Part shown: piece after piece, positions 8,201 through 14,203 of the stretch
Layout: the number at the start of each line of letters is the position of its first letter
How positions within the stretch are numbered: the first letter of the stretch is position 1
Origin: Planctomycetota bacterium
GTDB lineage: Bacteria; Planctomycetota; Phycisphaerae; WQYP01
Length of the DNA: 29,979 nucleotides
Direction: 5' to 3'
NCBI GenBank assembly: GCA_021826605.1
Contig: JAKAZF010000001.1
Span: 1-29,979, forward strand
Notes under the pieces: model-generated
The model's database searches: none
What the model was told of the DNA's origin: nothing
Seen by the model: the letters and a program-made list of their open reading frames with translations, nothing else
Position numbers and translations under genes: made by a program

Positions 8201-9300
8201 GTTGCCGATGTGGTTTCATTGGCAACAACTTGCGCGGCGAGCTTTAGTAAATCCGGTGCCTTGCCATCGCGCGATACCCAGAGCACCATATTGCACCCAT
8301 TGGTAGTCATTTCATCTTTTCGAAAATTACTCAAGTGGTCGGCTACAATATCCATAACACGTCGGTCGCTCCCGCTATAGCCCAGTACCAACAACAGAGG
8401 CGGCACGCATTTTGATCCTTGCGGTTTGAGGTAGTTTCGAATTTCCATCAATGTTGCCGCAGGGAGGCCCTCATCCAGGTCGTAACCGGTCCTCAGCAAG
8501 TGCGTTCCACCATGGAGTTTTACGACAGCTATTTCCTGTTGGCGCACTAGATTTGCCCCCGGCATTGTGGAATCTTTCGCGATCTCGTAGACCGTGGGTT
8601 GATGTCCTTCCATCCGCATCGCACGTTCGATCAGCGAATCAAAGTTTGTGGTTAAAATCAATCTCCAATCTAATAATTTGGTCAGAAAAGCGATGAACTG
8701 GTGTGCCATCGTTGGTTCCCGATCACGGATGAAATGGTCAAAAAATGAATCCACGAAGCTGGAATCGCCATCGGCAATGGTAAGCAGCAGCGAACGGTAG
8801 TCCGTGTATGAAGACATACTTGGCTTCAATCCGTTGAAATGCTTATCTCCCATCTTTCGGTAAAGTGGTGCAATCTTACGGATTTCTTCCATGACAGTGG
8901 ACCGATAGAGCATTTCGCGGTCTGATTCAAATTTAGCATTGAGGTCGCGAATAATTTCGCCGTTATAAATACATTTTGACCTCTGTTGCGGATCTGTCTT
9001 CCTGCTCTGTGCCAGCAGCCAACGTAACCAAGTGTCATGGCGATGAGGCCAACCAAATTTTCGCAGATAGTTCCTGTAATTATTTTCCCATCCGTCTGAT
9101 TTGGCCACTGCGCAAACGGCGCAAATGTAATCAGCAAGGAAATTGGATGTTGGAATACCCGCGCCGACAGAGATGCCGGCACCAAATAGAGGTACAATTC
9201 GGCGACCATTCTCGTGGCATTTCTTTATAAACGTGAAGGCCTTATCGGGGCTAATGTCCTCAATGGGGCCGTTATTGCTATTTCTCGAGTTGTTTGCCAT
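5236..9300 (-). CDS. SIR2-STAND-like defence protein (SIR2 NADase domain, degenerate P-loop, helical repeat C-terminus)
   Basis: 1354 residues. The ATG at 9300 follows GAGGAG at ideal spacing. A SIR2 domain spans about 30-390: PLFGAGIS (37-44), GIPT (48-51), TTNFD (217-221), KLHG with the expected catalytic His263, and LGYSGSD (306-312). In known antiviral SIR2 proteins these residues hydrolyse NAD+. Residues 430-690 look like a STAND-type NTPase: VIVFW, then QWGTST at 444-449 where Walker A should be, lacking the Lys, and a Walker B-like FVLAIDSLGEF (557-567). The rest is helical, probably TPR-like sensor repeats. The order fits SIR2-STAND (Avs5-like) abortive-infection proteins: a sensor tail, a switch and an NAD-depleting effector. 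It is transcribed alone from its own promoter. NTP binding is doubtful because of the P-loop. Confidence 0.75.
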   Translation of the reverse strand: MANNSRNSNNGPIEDISPDKAFTFIKKCHENGRRIVPLFGAGISVGAGIPTSNFLADYICAVCAVAKSDGWENNYRNYLRKFGWPHRHDTWLRWLLAQSRKTDPQQRSKCIYNGEIIRDLNAKFESDREMLYRSTVMEEIRKIAPLYRKMGDKHFNGLKPSMSSYTDYRSLLLTIADGDSSFVDSFFDHFIRDREPTMAHQFIAFLTKLLDWRLILTTNFDSLIERAMRMEGHQPTVYEIAKDSTMPGANLVRQQEIAVVKLHGGTHLLRTGYDLDEGLPAATLMEIRNYLKPQGSKCVPPLLLVLGYSGSDRRVMDIVADHLSNFRKDEMTTNGCNMVLWVSRDGKAPDLLKLAAQVVANETTSATSLSKGYPAAVCMYRDARLFLQELYQVIDGQHAVSQSRYRVVVQVPPPLEMDQDKSTEEKDPPPETRPVIVFWRKKNQWGTSTALLKAAHALEKTHEIIWIDAADFTTRAGLISAIMDEFARLDRGHVPASRTFMVEDVDFLRSGALNKVTRANNSNNGQNSPSNSANDDNAIERNVAIKWICHTMRRGNFVLAIDSLGEFGSVHPSIPERYRGNREQQRKETFTFLGELFDQAKHFGRSHVMVAVTPMADGSEIADEAALKEVFACRPSSESNKWQQQVPEYTGATGGNGYLNRARKSCDSVRVLLNTSTSTKDNVQLASEIPESDKKLAAGLLIAIASLFRRPRSRTALLVAFARYLRIARDSKVPQSIKTLARRYAKDHTKLMELGNKALNNIGNYKTGKISGKKWDILSRLEGGFYWMHLEGRDQIYDMVTRNGVDATYLFSPKILAELFHEIAIYMFVDVYKRSHDVGAFVEYLHYELMAITVSLGGISNDDKEIEILKGIANHLEAFYPYLLVSGKLVELIGQITPILTFCLSRVLNIATNNGNGDFREYTQRIIGIYAQLLNASGHPRDAARYEVLRWHVATKQDITIDNRIMTKAELLQSLSTCTPKDILDTINKAIENKSVSNGDKTQLKIVSELARYTVDPLLFFTSFDENEIGRSDAPRWKAFPFSKPLRSFLEKRFQPERCNLADRLYELCKPPNGGTSEKGANKAPSAEDIALEARLEMFHQRDLLYRAVWPYRFEWLLDDVPVNCTVPNGTDLSKIAKGCTEMLERLQPQGRLDAATRSIVGLLHAIRGYALYAVGGMKGGNDPRVLVSFRRAQAAMNRAASPNEQLASAIILMMEAECHVLGCMPDITVQKEGSKFANTKRLNQAEILLRQAEKLLRGARWQNRYQVQYLLQHATLEYARYEMAVGTNEKKQRLRAALRSNIAALTSMGFQTDWRIYGEMLHARIRKEFLGMDAKGQTLKSLWKAELFLCGIP

Positions 9301-9443
9301 GTCGGACTCCTCTGCTGAATTGGCGTGTCACAAGACCGGCGCAGATATGGGCGCTCCTTAGTGCCAAATTCCGTATCCATAAAGGGCGCAAATCCGTATG
9401 ATCAGCATCCTTGCTCAAACCCAGCCGGCAAATCCTTTGCAAG

Positions 9444-9476
9444 GGTCGCACCCCGTTGATTGATGATGGTGCGACC
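9444..9476 (-). promoter_or_regulatory. Inverted repeat in 5' leader of the SIR2-STAND gene
   Basis: GGTCGCACC (9444-9452) and GGTGCGACC (9468-9476) form a perfect 9-bp stem around a 15-nt loop. It begins about 15 nt after the predicted transcription start, within a leader of about 190 nt. It could be an operator just downstream of the promoter or an RNA hairpin; the sequence does not decide. Confidence 0.5.
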
Positions 9477-9499
9477 GTAAATTTTTATATTAACATACA

Positions 9500-9529
9500 A
9501 ATATAGCGTAGTAACACAGACCATGTCAA
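9500..9529 (-). promoter_or_regulatory. Promoter of the SIR2-STAND gene
   Basis: On the minus strand a perfect TTGACA (9524-9529) is followed, after 18 bp, by TATATT (9500-9505). This is the strongest sigma-70-type promoter seen in the window. The predicted start is near 9493. Confidence 0.65.
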
Positions 9530-9531
9530 CT

Positions 9532-9564
9532 GGTAATGCAACAGCAACGGTAATGCGGTAATGC
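9532..9564. repeat. Three GGTAATGC octamers upstream of the SIR2 promoter
   Basis: GGTAATGC occurs at 9532-9539, 9549-9556 and 9557-9564, immediately upstream of the -35 box (as read on the minus strand) and just before the left end of the repeat segment at 9573. They could be activator sites or a simple local duplication. Confidence 0.5.
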
Positions 9565-9713
9565 TTCCAACAGGGCCTGTGACAGATTCTGCCAGGTCTC
9601 TCGGGGCCAAATCCTTAACTTTTTAGCGCTGTTGCGCATTATCCCTCTTTCTGCAACCCTATAGCTTTCCCGACGAATAGCCCAGACTCGCTGAACAACG
9701 TAATTGACAAGTA

Positions 9714-9875
9714 GGCATCGCGAAGAAATAACGTGAGCAATTATGGCGCAGGAATTTTGACCGCCGGCAAGGCGCTCGCGAGGCGCATATCCGCATGGAT
9801 TCTGTAACGAGCGGGCAACGCCGCCGGCGGTCAAAAGAACCAGCCAGAATGCTCAGGTTATTTTTTCGCGATGCC
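9714..9875. mobile_element. 162-bp TA-flanked fold-back MITE
   Basis: The terminal inverted repeats match at 23 of 25 positions (left GGCATCGCGAAGAAATAAC..., 9714-9738; right 9851-9875). A second perfect 14-bp inverted pair lies inside, TTTTGACCGCCGGC (9755-9768) and its complement (9823-9836). TA sits on both sides (9712-9713, 9876-9877). Removing the element and one TA restores GACAAGTAAATAACATGCC, which is exactly the uninterrupted sequence at 11825-11843 and 12667-12685. TA duplication points to mobilisation by a Tc1/mariner-IS630-type transposase (family knowledge); none is in the window. Confidence 0.85.
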
Positions 9876-9919
9876 TAAATAACATGCCGCCACAGTGATC
9901 GCGGAAAAGAATCCTGAAC
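9876..9919 (+). repeat. 44-bp module, copy 1 of 3
   Basis: TAAATAACATGCCGCCACAG... through CCTGAAC is identical at 11831-11874 and has one mismatch at 12673-12716. A shorter relative is in the 481-bp element near 17611. The module comes before heptamer repeats each time. Confidence 0.85.
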
Positions 9920-9985
9920 GGGAACCGGCACCCACTATTGCCACGCAACCCCGTTGTTCGTTCACCGCCGCAGCGCTTCCCTATT

Positions 9986-10066
9986 CTCCTAACTCCTAAC
10001 TCCTAACTCCTGAATACTCGGCCATCTCCTGTCTCCTGAACACTGAAAACTGAAAACTGAACACTG
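9986..10066 (+). repeat. Heptanucleotide repeats (CTCCTAA, then ACTGAAA)
   Basis: Three CTCCTAA heptamers and a variant CTCCTGA run from 9986 to 10013. CTCCTGT/CTCCTGA and then ACTGAAA-type heptamers follow to 10066. The same two blocks recur at 11696-11750, 12028-12083, 12559-12592, 12838-12865, 13494-13520, 17716-17738 and 17892-17912. Confidence 0.85.
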
Positions 10067-10155
10067 ACTTGCCATTACCCGCCAGCGCCGCCCCCTATAG
10101 CACCAGCACAATATCGCTGGCTTCTGAATTCCGGATTCTTTGTGAAAGGATTCCT

Positions 10156-11328
10156 ATGCCCAACCTCATCACCGCCACCCGCTGCCTCGCCAACCTCCCA
10201 CCACTCGCCCCGCGTTGGCTCTGGAAAGACCGACTCCCAAAAGGAAAAATCGTCCTCCTCGCCGGCCCCTCCGGCTCCGGCAAAACCTTCATCGCCCTCG
10301 ACATCGCCGCCCGTATCACCACCAACACGCCATTCCCAAACCCCACTCCCAGTTGTTCGTTGCTCGTTGATCGTTGTTCGTTGCAGGACCCTGCAACACC
10401 CCCCACCCAATCCACCGCCCACCTTGTTGATTTCTCCGCTGAAATGGCCGCCGCCACCGCCAACAAATCCCCCGAGGAACAACACGCCAAAAACTGTGGC
10501 TCAGTCCTAATTATCACCCCCGAAGAAGACCTCATCGACAACATCCGCCCACGCCTCGAAGCCGCCCATGCCGATGTCAATAAAGTCACCGCCACCACCG
10601 ATCTGTGCATCGACAATCTCAAATCCTGCACCGATCAAATTGAAGATCTTAAACTTATCATCATCGACCCACTCGCATTCCTCGTCGCCAACGACAACGA
10701 ATCCCCGCACATCGCCCCAAAACTTTTTGATCTTTACCAGCACCTCTTTGGCCGCTCCATCTCCATCCTCGCCCTGCTCCCCATGCACCCGGGCCGCGCC
10801 GACCCGCTCCACCGCATCCCCCGCATAAATTCCCTAGCGCCCTTCGCCTCCATAATCTATGCCGCATCACCTGACTACCGCGAAGAAAACACCCAACCCA
10901 ACCGCCGCGTCCTGATCCAGCTAAAAAACAGCCTCAGCCCACTTGCACCCGCCCTGGCCTTCAACATTGAAAATAGTGCTGTCGCCTGGTCCCAGGACGC
11001 CCTCCCCGACGAAAACATTGACGCAATAATCACCGCCCCGCGCCGGAAACCAGGTCCCGATCCAATCAAACTCGACCAATGCACCCAATGGCTCTACGAA
11101 TTTCTCGCCCCCAATCCACGTCCCCAGGCCGAAGTCCTCGACGCCGCCGCCAGCGCCGGATTCTCCTATATAACGCTCCGCCGCGCTAAGGACGAATTAA
11201 AGGTCCAATCCAAACACGCAAAAGAAGGCCATTGGCTCTGGCGTGTCCCTCCCAACCAACTCGAATACGACAATTTCGACCAAATGACCGACGAAGTCCT
11301 CCGCGCTAAATTCCCACCCCCAATCTAA
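10156..11328 (+). CDS. RepA-like AAA ATPase (AAA_25 / RecA fold)
   Basis: 390 residues from ATG 10156, preceded by AAAGGA at five bases; an in-frame upstream ATG at 10069 lies in repeat DNA. The N-terminus has Walker A GPSGSGKT near residue 37, followed by IALDIAARI. VLIITPEEDLIDNIRPRLEAA and LKLIIIDPLAFLV (Walker B) follow, then a winged-helix-like tail with AEVLDAAASAGFSYITLRRAKDEL. This is the layout of RepA/DnaB-like ATPases found in phages, plasmids and mobile elements, often near primases. Between Walker A and VLIITPEED there are about 60 residues where relatives have roughly ten to twenty; that insert contains a heptamer repeat tract (10352-10386). The coding strand is extremely C-rich and G-poor, unlike the housekeeping genes, suggesting a foreign or element-linked origin. 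Its role is unknown. Confidence 0.75.
   Translation: MPNLITATRCLANLPPLAPRWLWKDRLPKGKIVLLAGPSGSGKTFIALDIAARITTNTPFPNPTPSCSLLVDRCSLQDPATPPTQSTAHLVDFSAEMAAATANKSPEEQHAKNCGSVLIITPEEDLIDNIRPRLEAAHADVNKVTATTDLCIDNLKSCTDQIEDLKLIIIDPLAFLVANDNESPHIAPKLFDLYQHLFGRSISILALLPMHPGRADPLHRIPRINSLAPFASIIYAASPDYREENTQPNRRVLIQLKNSLSPLAPALAFNIENSAVAWSQDALPDENIDAIITAPRRKPGPDPIKLDQCTQWLYEFLAPNPRPQAEVLDAAASAGFSYITLRRAKDELKVQSKHAKEGHWLWRVPPNQLEYDNFDQMTDEVLRAKFPPPI
10352..10397 (+). repeat. Five heptamers plus hairpin inside the ATPase gene
   Basis: GTTGTTC, GTTGCTC, GTTGATC, GTTGTTC and GTTGCAG run without a break from 10352 to 10386. They are followed by the complementary CCTGCAAC, so GTTGCAGG-AC-CCTGCAAC (10380-10397) is a hairpin. 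The tract is translated as SCSLLVDRCSLQDPAT in the ATPase frame. Confidence 0.85.
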
Positions 11329-11786
11329 CCGCGCCGCACACGCCTGAGAACATCCTGACGAAAATCCAGTAGCCCCCGTCGTCGTCGCCGCAGCGACAGC
11401 TCAACTCTCTACTGCTCACCTGCTCCGCGCCCGGCAACCGACAGCAATTCTCCAGGCCAGCCGTGCAGCGGCGGGGCTTTGGCAAAAATGGATTGAGCAG
11501 TAGAAAGTAGAGCAGTAGACCGCAGGAGAACCTGCATTGCTGGCGACAGCCTGTCCTCTTGCTTTAGCCGAATTTGCTCTACTGTTCACCTGTTCTACTC
11601 ACACCTGCTCTAATCGGGCCGCGGCCCGATTTGCTCTACTGCTCGCCTGCTCCGCGCCCGGGCTACCGACAGCAATTCTCCTCGCAGCGCCTCCCTATTC
11701 TCCTAACTCCTATCTCCTAACTCCTGTCTCCTGTCTCCTGTCTCCTGATGTGTCATTACCCACCAGCCCCGCCCCCTATAGCCTCT

Positions 11787-11874
11787 CCACGGCACAAGTG
11801 CCGCATCCCGGTCCGCCGGGATTTGACAAGTAAATAACATGCCGCCACAGTGATCGCGGAAAAGAATCCTGAAC
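11787..11874 (+). repeat. Double-hairpin plus 44-bp module, copy 2
   Basis: CGGCAC-AA-GTGCCG (11790-11803) and ATCCCGG-TCCG-CCGGGAT (11805-11822) are two adjacent perfect hairpins directly followed by TTGACAAG and the 44-bp module. TA at 11831-11832 is the empty site corresponding to the MITE insertion at 9712. The arrangement repeats at 12629-12716. Confidence 0.85.
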
Positions 11875-12099
11875 AGAAACCCGTTGCTCGTCACTCGTTG
11901 AGCGCCCGTGTGTTTCGTTGCTCGCTGCTCGTTAAGCGCAGCGTTTCGTTGTTCGTTGCAGCCAACAGCTCGCGCCCATTCCGCGCGCTCCCTGTTGTTC
12001 GTTGCTCGTTGCCGCGCTTCCCTGTTCTCCTAACTCCTATCTCCTAACTCCTGAATACTGGGCCATCTCCTAACTCCTGAATGCTGAATGCCCCCCCTT

Positions 12100-12200
12100 A
12101 AAACATCTTGGGCATCTTGGGCAACTTGAACCAAACCCGCCAACATCAACGCTTCCATCAACTTGCGCAACTTGGGCAAGTTGCCCCCTAACTTGGGCAT
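12100..12200 (-). repeat. CAAGATGCC/CAAGTT repeat unit, copy 1
   Basis: This is the first of three related units (others at 12890-12985 and 17752-17874) containing GAACCAAACCCGC and runs of CTTGGGCAT or CTTGAGCAC. Read on the minus strand, each keeps an open frame giving a similar peptide around ALxLAGLVQ. Confidence 0.7.
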
Positions 12201-12628
12201 CTTGGGCACCTTGGCCGTCGCAGCGACAGCAATCCTGTTGTTCGTTGTTCGTTGCTCGTTGCTCGTTGAAGCGCAGCGTTTCGTTGAAGCGTGTCGTTGT
12301 GTCGTTGTGGTAAATACCGTCGTCGTATCCCAACCTCTGTGATCTCTGTGCCCTCTGTGGCTACTCGTCGTCGTTTCCTCCCCGCGTCATTGCGGTACAC
12401 TGTGTCTGTTGTTCGTTGCTCGTTACTCGTTGTTCGTTGAAATTGGCCTCCGTTACCTCGTGGTAAATACCGTCGTGGTCGTCGTAACGCCGCGCCTTTG
12501 CGTTCTCGTGTTTCTTTGCGGTTCGCACTCGTGGTGATTTCCCGCCGTCCCCCAACCCCTGAAAACTGAAAACTGAAAACTGAACACTGACTTGCCATTA
12601 CCCACCAGCGCCGCCCCCTATAGCTTCT

Positions 12629-12716
12629 CCACGGCACAAGTGCCGCATCCCGGTCCGCCGGGATTTGACAAGTAAATAACATGCCGCCACAGCGATCGCG
12701 GAAAAGAATCCTGAAC
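12629..12716 (+). repeat. Double-hairpin plus 44-bp module, copy 3
   Basis: The sequence is the same as the copy at 11787-11874 apart from one T-to-C change in the module (CACAGCGATC). TA at 12673-12674 is uninterrupted. Confidence 0.85.
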
Positions 12717-12889
12717 AGGAACCGGCACACACCGTTGCCACGCAACCCTGTAGTTCGTACTTCGTTGCTCGTTAAGCGCAGCGTTTCGCTGTTCGTTGTA
12801 GCCAACAGCTCGCGCCCATTCGGCGCCCAAAAAGTCTTCTAACTCCTAACTCCTAACTTCTGAATGCCCCCCTGGGGGCCCAAAACATC

Positions 12890-12985
12890 TTGAGCATCTG
12901 GAGCACCTTGAACCAAACCCGCTAAAATCAACGCTCCCATCCACATGCTCAACTTGAGCACCTTGCCCCCTAACTTGAGCACCTT
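12890..12985 (-). repeat. CAAGATGCT/CAAGTT repeat unit, copy 2
   Basis: This is the second copy of the unit at 12100. The minus-strand frame reads MLKLGGKVLKLSMWMGALIL and then AGLVQGAPDAQDVL. It differs from copy 3 by one 24-bp in-frame unit, one missense change and two synonymous changes in the shared part. Confidence 0.7.
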
Positions 12986-13586
12986 GGTCGTCGCAGCGAC
13001 AGCTCAACCCTGTAGTTCGTTGCTCGTTGAAGCGTAGCGTTTCGTTGAAGCGTGTCGTTCCATCGTCGTATCTTTGTGTCGTAGTGTCATCGTGGTAAAT
13101 CCCGTCGTCGTCGCCGCAGCGACAGCTCAACTCTCTACTGCTCGCCTGCTCTGCGTTCCTCCGCTCACCTCCGCCACCCCGTGGTTCAAAAAAGCCTTTG
13201 CGTCTGTGGCTACTCGTCGCCGCCCCTTTGCGTTCTTACGCTCCTTTGCGGTTAACCCCGTTGTTCGTTGCTCGTTACTCGTTGAGCGCAGCGTTTCGTT
13301 GAAGCGTGTCATTGTGGTAAATCCCGTCGTCGTATCCCAACCTCTGTGATCTCTGTGCCCTCTGTGGCTACTCGTCGTCGTTTCCTCCGTTTACCTCCGC
13401 TACCTCGTGGTGAATACCGTCGTCGCCTCCGTAAAGCGCGGTGAAGCCGCCTCGCTCGCTAAACATCAGGTCGCAATCTGTTACCTCGTGGCTCCTAACT
13501 CCTATCTCCCAACTCCTAAATGCTGGCGGTGCCGCCGCGTTACAAAATCGGCCACAGGCCCAAGTGCCATTCGCGGCTGCCCCCAG

Positions 13587-13610
13587 TATATTTCATGGTA
13601 TATTGCATGG
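13587..13610 (+). promoter_or_regulatory. Tandem 12-mers upstream of the marR promoter
   Basis: TATATTTCATGG (13587-13598) is directly followed by TATATTGCATGG (13599-13610), with one mismatch, two bases before the -35 box. The position suits an activator or repressor site. Confidence 0.55.
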
Positions 13611-13611
13611 C

Positions 13612-13649
13612 TTGACCTGCCGCCCCATCTGGTATACTATTAAACCAAT
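13612..13649 (+). promoter_or_regulatory. marR promoter and candidate operator
   Basis: TTGACC (13612-13617), 15 bp, then TATACT (13633-13638) preceded by TGG (extended -10). The 19-mer GGTATACTATTAAACCAAT (13631-13649) overlaps the -10 and recurs exactly at 14152-14170 before wrbA. Its first 16 bases are an imperfect palindrome (12 of 16 positions symmetric), as expected of a MarR-dimer site. ATG starts at 13648, so the transcript would be almost leaderless. Confidence 0.65.
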
Positions 13650-14130
13650 GTGCACAACCGGAACAATCTCCACCGTTTCTCGGCGGCTGAATGTCCTGAT
13701 ACCCATCGCTGATCTGCCACGTGACAATTGGCTGGCCATTGCGCGCGTCTATTCGCTGATGACCAAACAATTAGATCGCAGTTTAAGGACAATTCAACTT
13801 ACTATTTCGCAGTTCGAAGTGCTGATGATATTGAGTGCCAAAGAGGGGGTGTCACAGCAGGATCTCGCTGACAGTTTGCTGGTAACCAAGGGTAATGTCT
13901 GCACTGTGCTGGGAAGAATGGAGAAAAGCAAATGGGTCTATCGGCGTCAGGACCCGGAGGATGCTCGGGCTTATTGCCTGCACCTTTCTGCTCGAGGGCG
14001 GCGGATGGTTGAAAAGGCGGCCCCGCTGGCGGCTCATCAGGTGCGGTTAATGATGAGTTGCCTGTCGCCGGACGAGCAACGCTCTTTGAATGGGCTTTTG
14101 GATCGCCTGGAGGGTGCCCTGATCCATTGA
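13648..14130 (+). CDS. MarR-family transcriptional regulator
   Basis: 160 residues from ATG 13648, chosen because an extended -10 lies directly upstream and the in-frame sequence before it belongs to the repeat segment. The core is a winged helix: LTISQFEVLMILSAKEG, then VSQQDLADSLLVTKGNVCTV (helix-turn-helix), then a wing with RRQDPEDARAYCLHLSARGR. This matches MarR proteins, which bind palindromes as dimers and release on binding phenolics or on thiol oxidation. A cysteine-based switch is possible (Cys2 and a Cys in GNVCTV). The shared 19-mer with wrbA suggests it represses itself and wrbA. There is no Shine-Dalgarno sequence before the start. Confidence 0.85.
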   Translation: MCTTGTISTVSRRLNVLIPIADLPRDNWLAIARVYSLMTKQLDRSLRTIQLTISQFEVLMILSAKEGVSQQDLADSLLVTKGNVCTVLGRMEKSKWVYRRQDPEDARAYCLHLSARGRRMVEKAAPLAAHQVRLMMSCLSPDEQRSLNGLLDRLEGALIH

Positions 14131-14132
14131 AT

Positions 14133-14170
14133 TTGACTTGGTACCGAAAAAGGTATACTATTAAACCAAT
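14133..14170 (+). promoter_or_regulatory. wrbA promoter and repeat of the marR operator
   Basis: TTGACT (14133-14138), 15 bp, then TATACT (14154-14159), the same spacing as the marR promoter. The exact 19-mer GGTATACTATTAAACCAAT covers 14152-14170. Predicted transcription start is about 14166, leaving a leader with AAGGAG. Confidence 0.65.
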
Positions 14171-14203
14171 TGATGTTGCTGTTACTTTTTTAAGGAGTTC
14201 GTT

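Larger units (their letters stand above)
11329..13530. repeat. 2.2-kb block of interspersed heptamer and modular repeats, no gene
   Basis: The block is built almost wholly of reused pieces. A 43-bp unit beginning CCCGTCGTCGTCGCC is identical at 11375-11417 and 13101-13143. A TCTACTGCTC..CCTGCTCCGCG unit appears at 11406 and 11633. GTTGTTC/GTTGCTC heptamers occur near 11883-11965, 12236-12267, 12409-12440, 12749-12800, 13017-13035 and 13259-13285. CTCCTAA and ACTGAAA heptamers and a CTTTGCGTTCT unit (12490, 13215) are also present. Two larger blocks starting at the hairpin pair (11787 and 12629) are offset by 842 bp. Open frames here are low-complexity and unsupported. Confidence 0.85.
9573..13561. 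mobile_element. Repeat-built segment with diverged TIRs, carrying an ATPase gene
   Basis: The left end (9573-9592) begins GGGCCTGTGACAGATTCTGC. The right end (13542-13561), read on the other strand, begins GGGCCTGTGGCCGATTTTGT, matching at 16 of 20 positions. The first roughly 140 bp align closely with the left end of the 481-bp element at 17471. The last roughly 45 bp, including CTGGCGGTGCCGCCGCGTT, align with that element's right end. No target duplication flanks this longer copy, so it may be an old insertion or two partial copies. The only gene inside is the AAA ATPase; no transposase is seen. Confidence 0.5.

Noticed and set aside
11787..11822. Double hairpin read as an integron attC site or a terminator pair
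   Set aside because: No conserved core sites, no cassette gene or integrase, no T run, and it occurs as part of a repeated module.
12188..12805. 205-codon and similar open frames in the heptamer block
   Set aside because: Low-complexity translations of the repeats; the same frames shift with each tract and have no ribosome sites.
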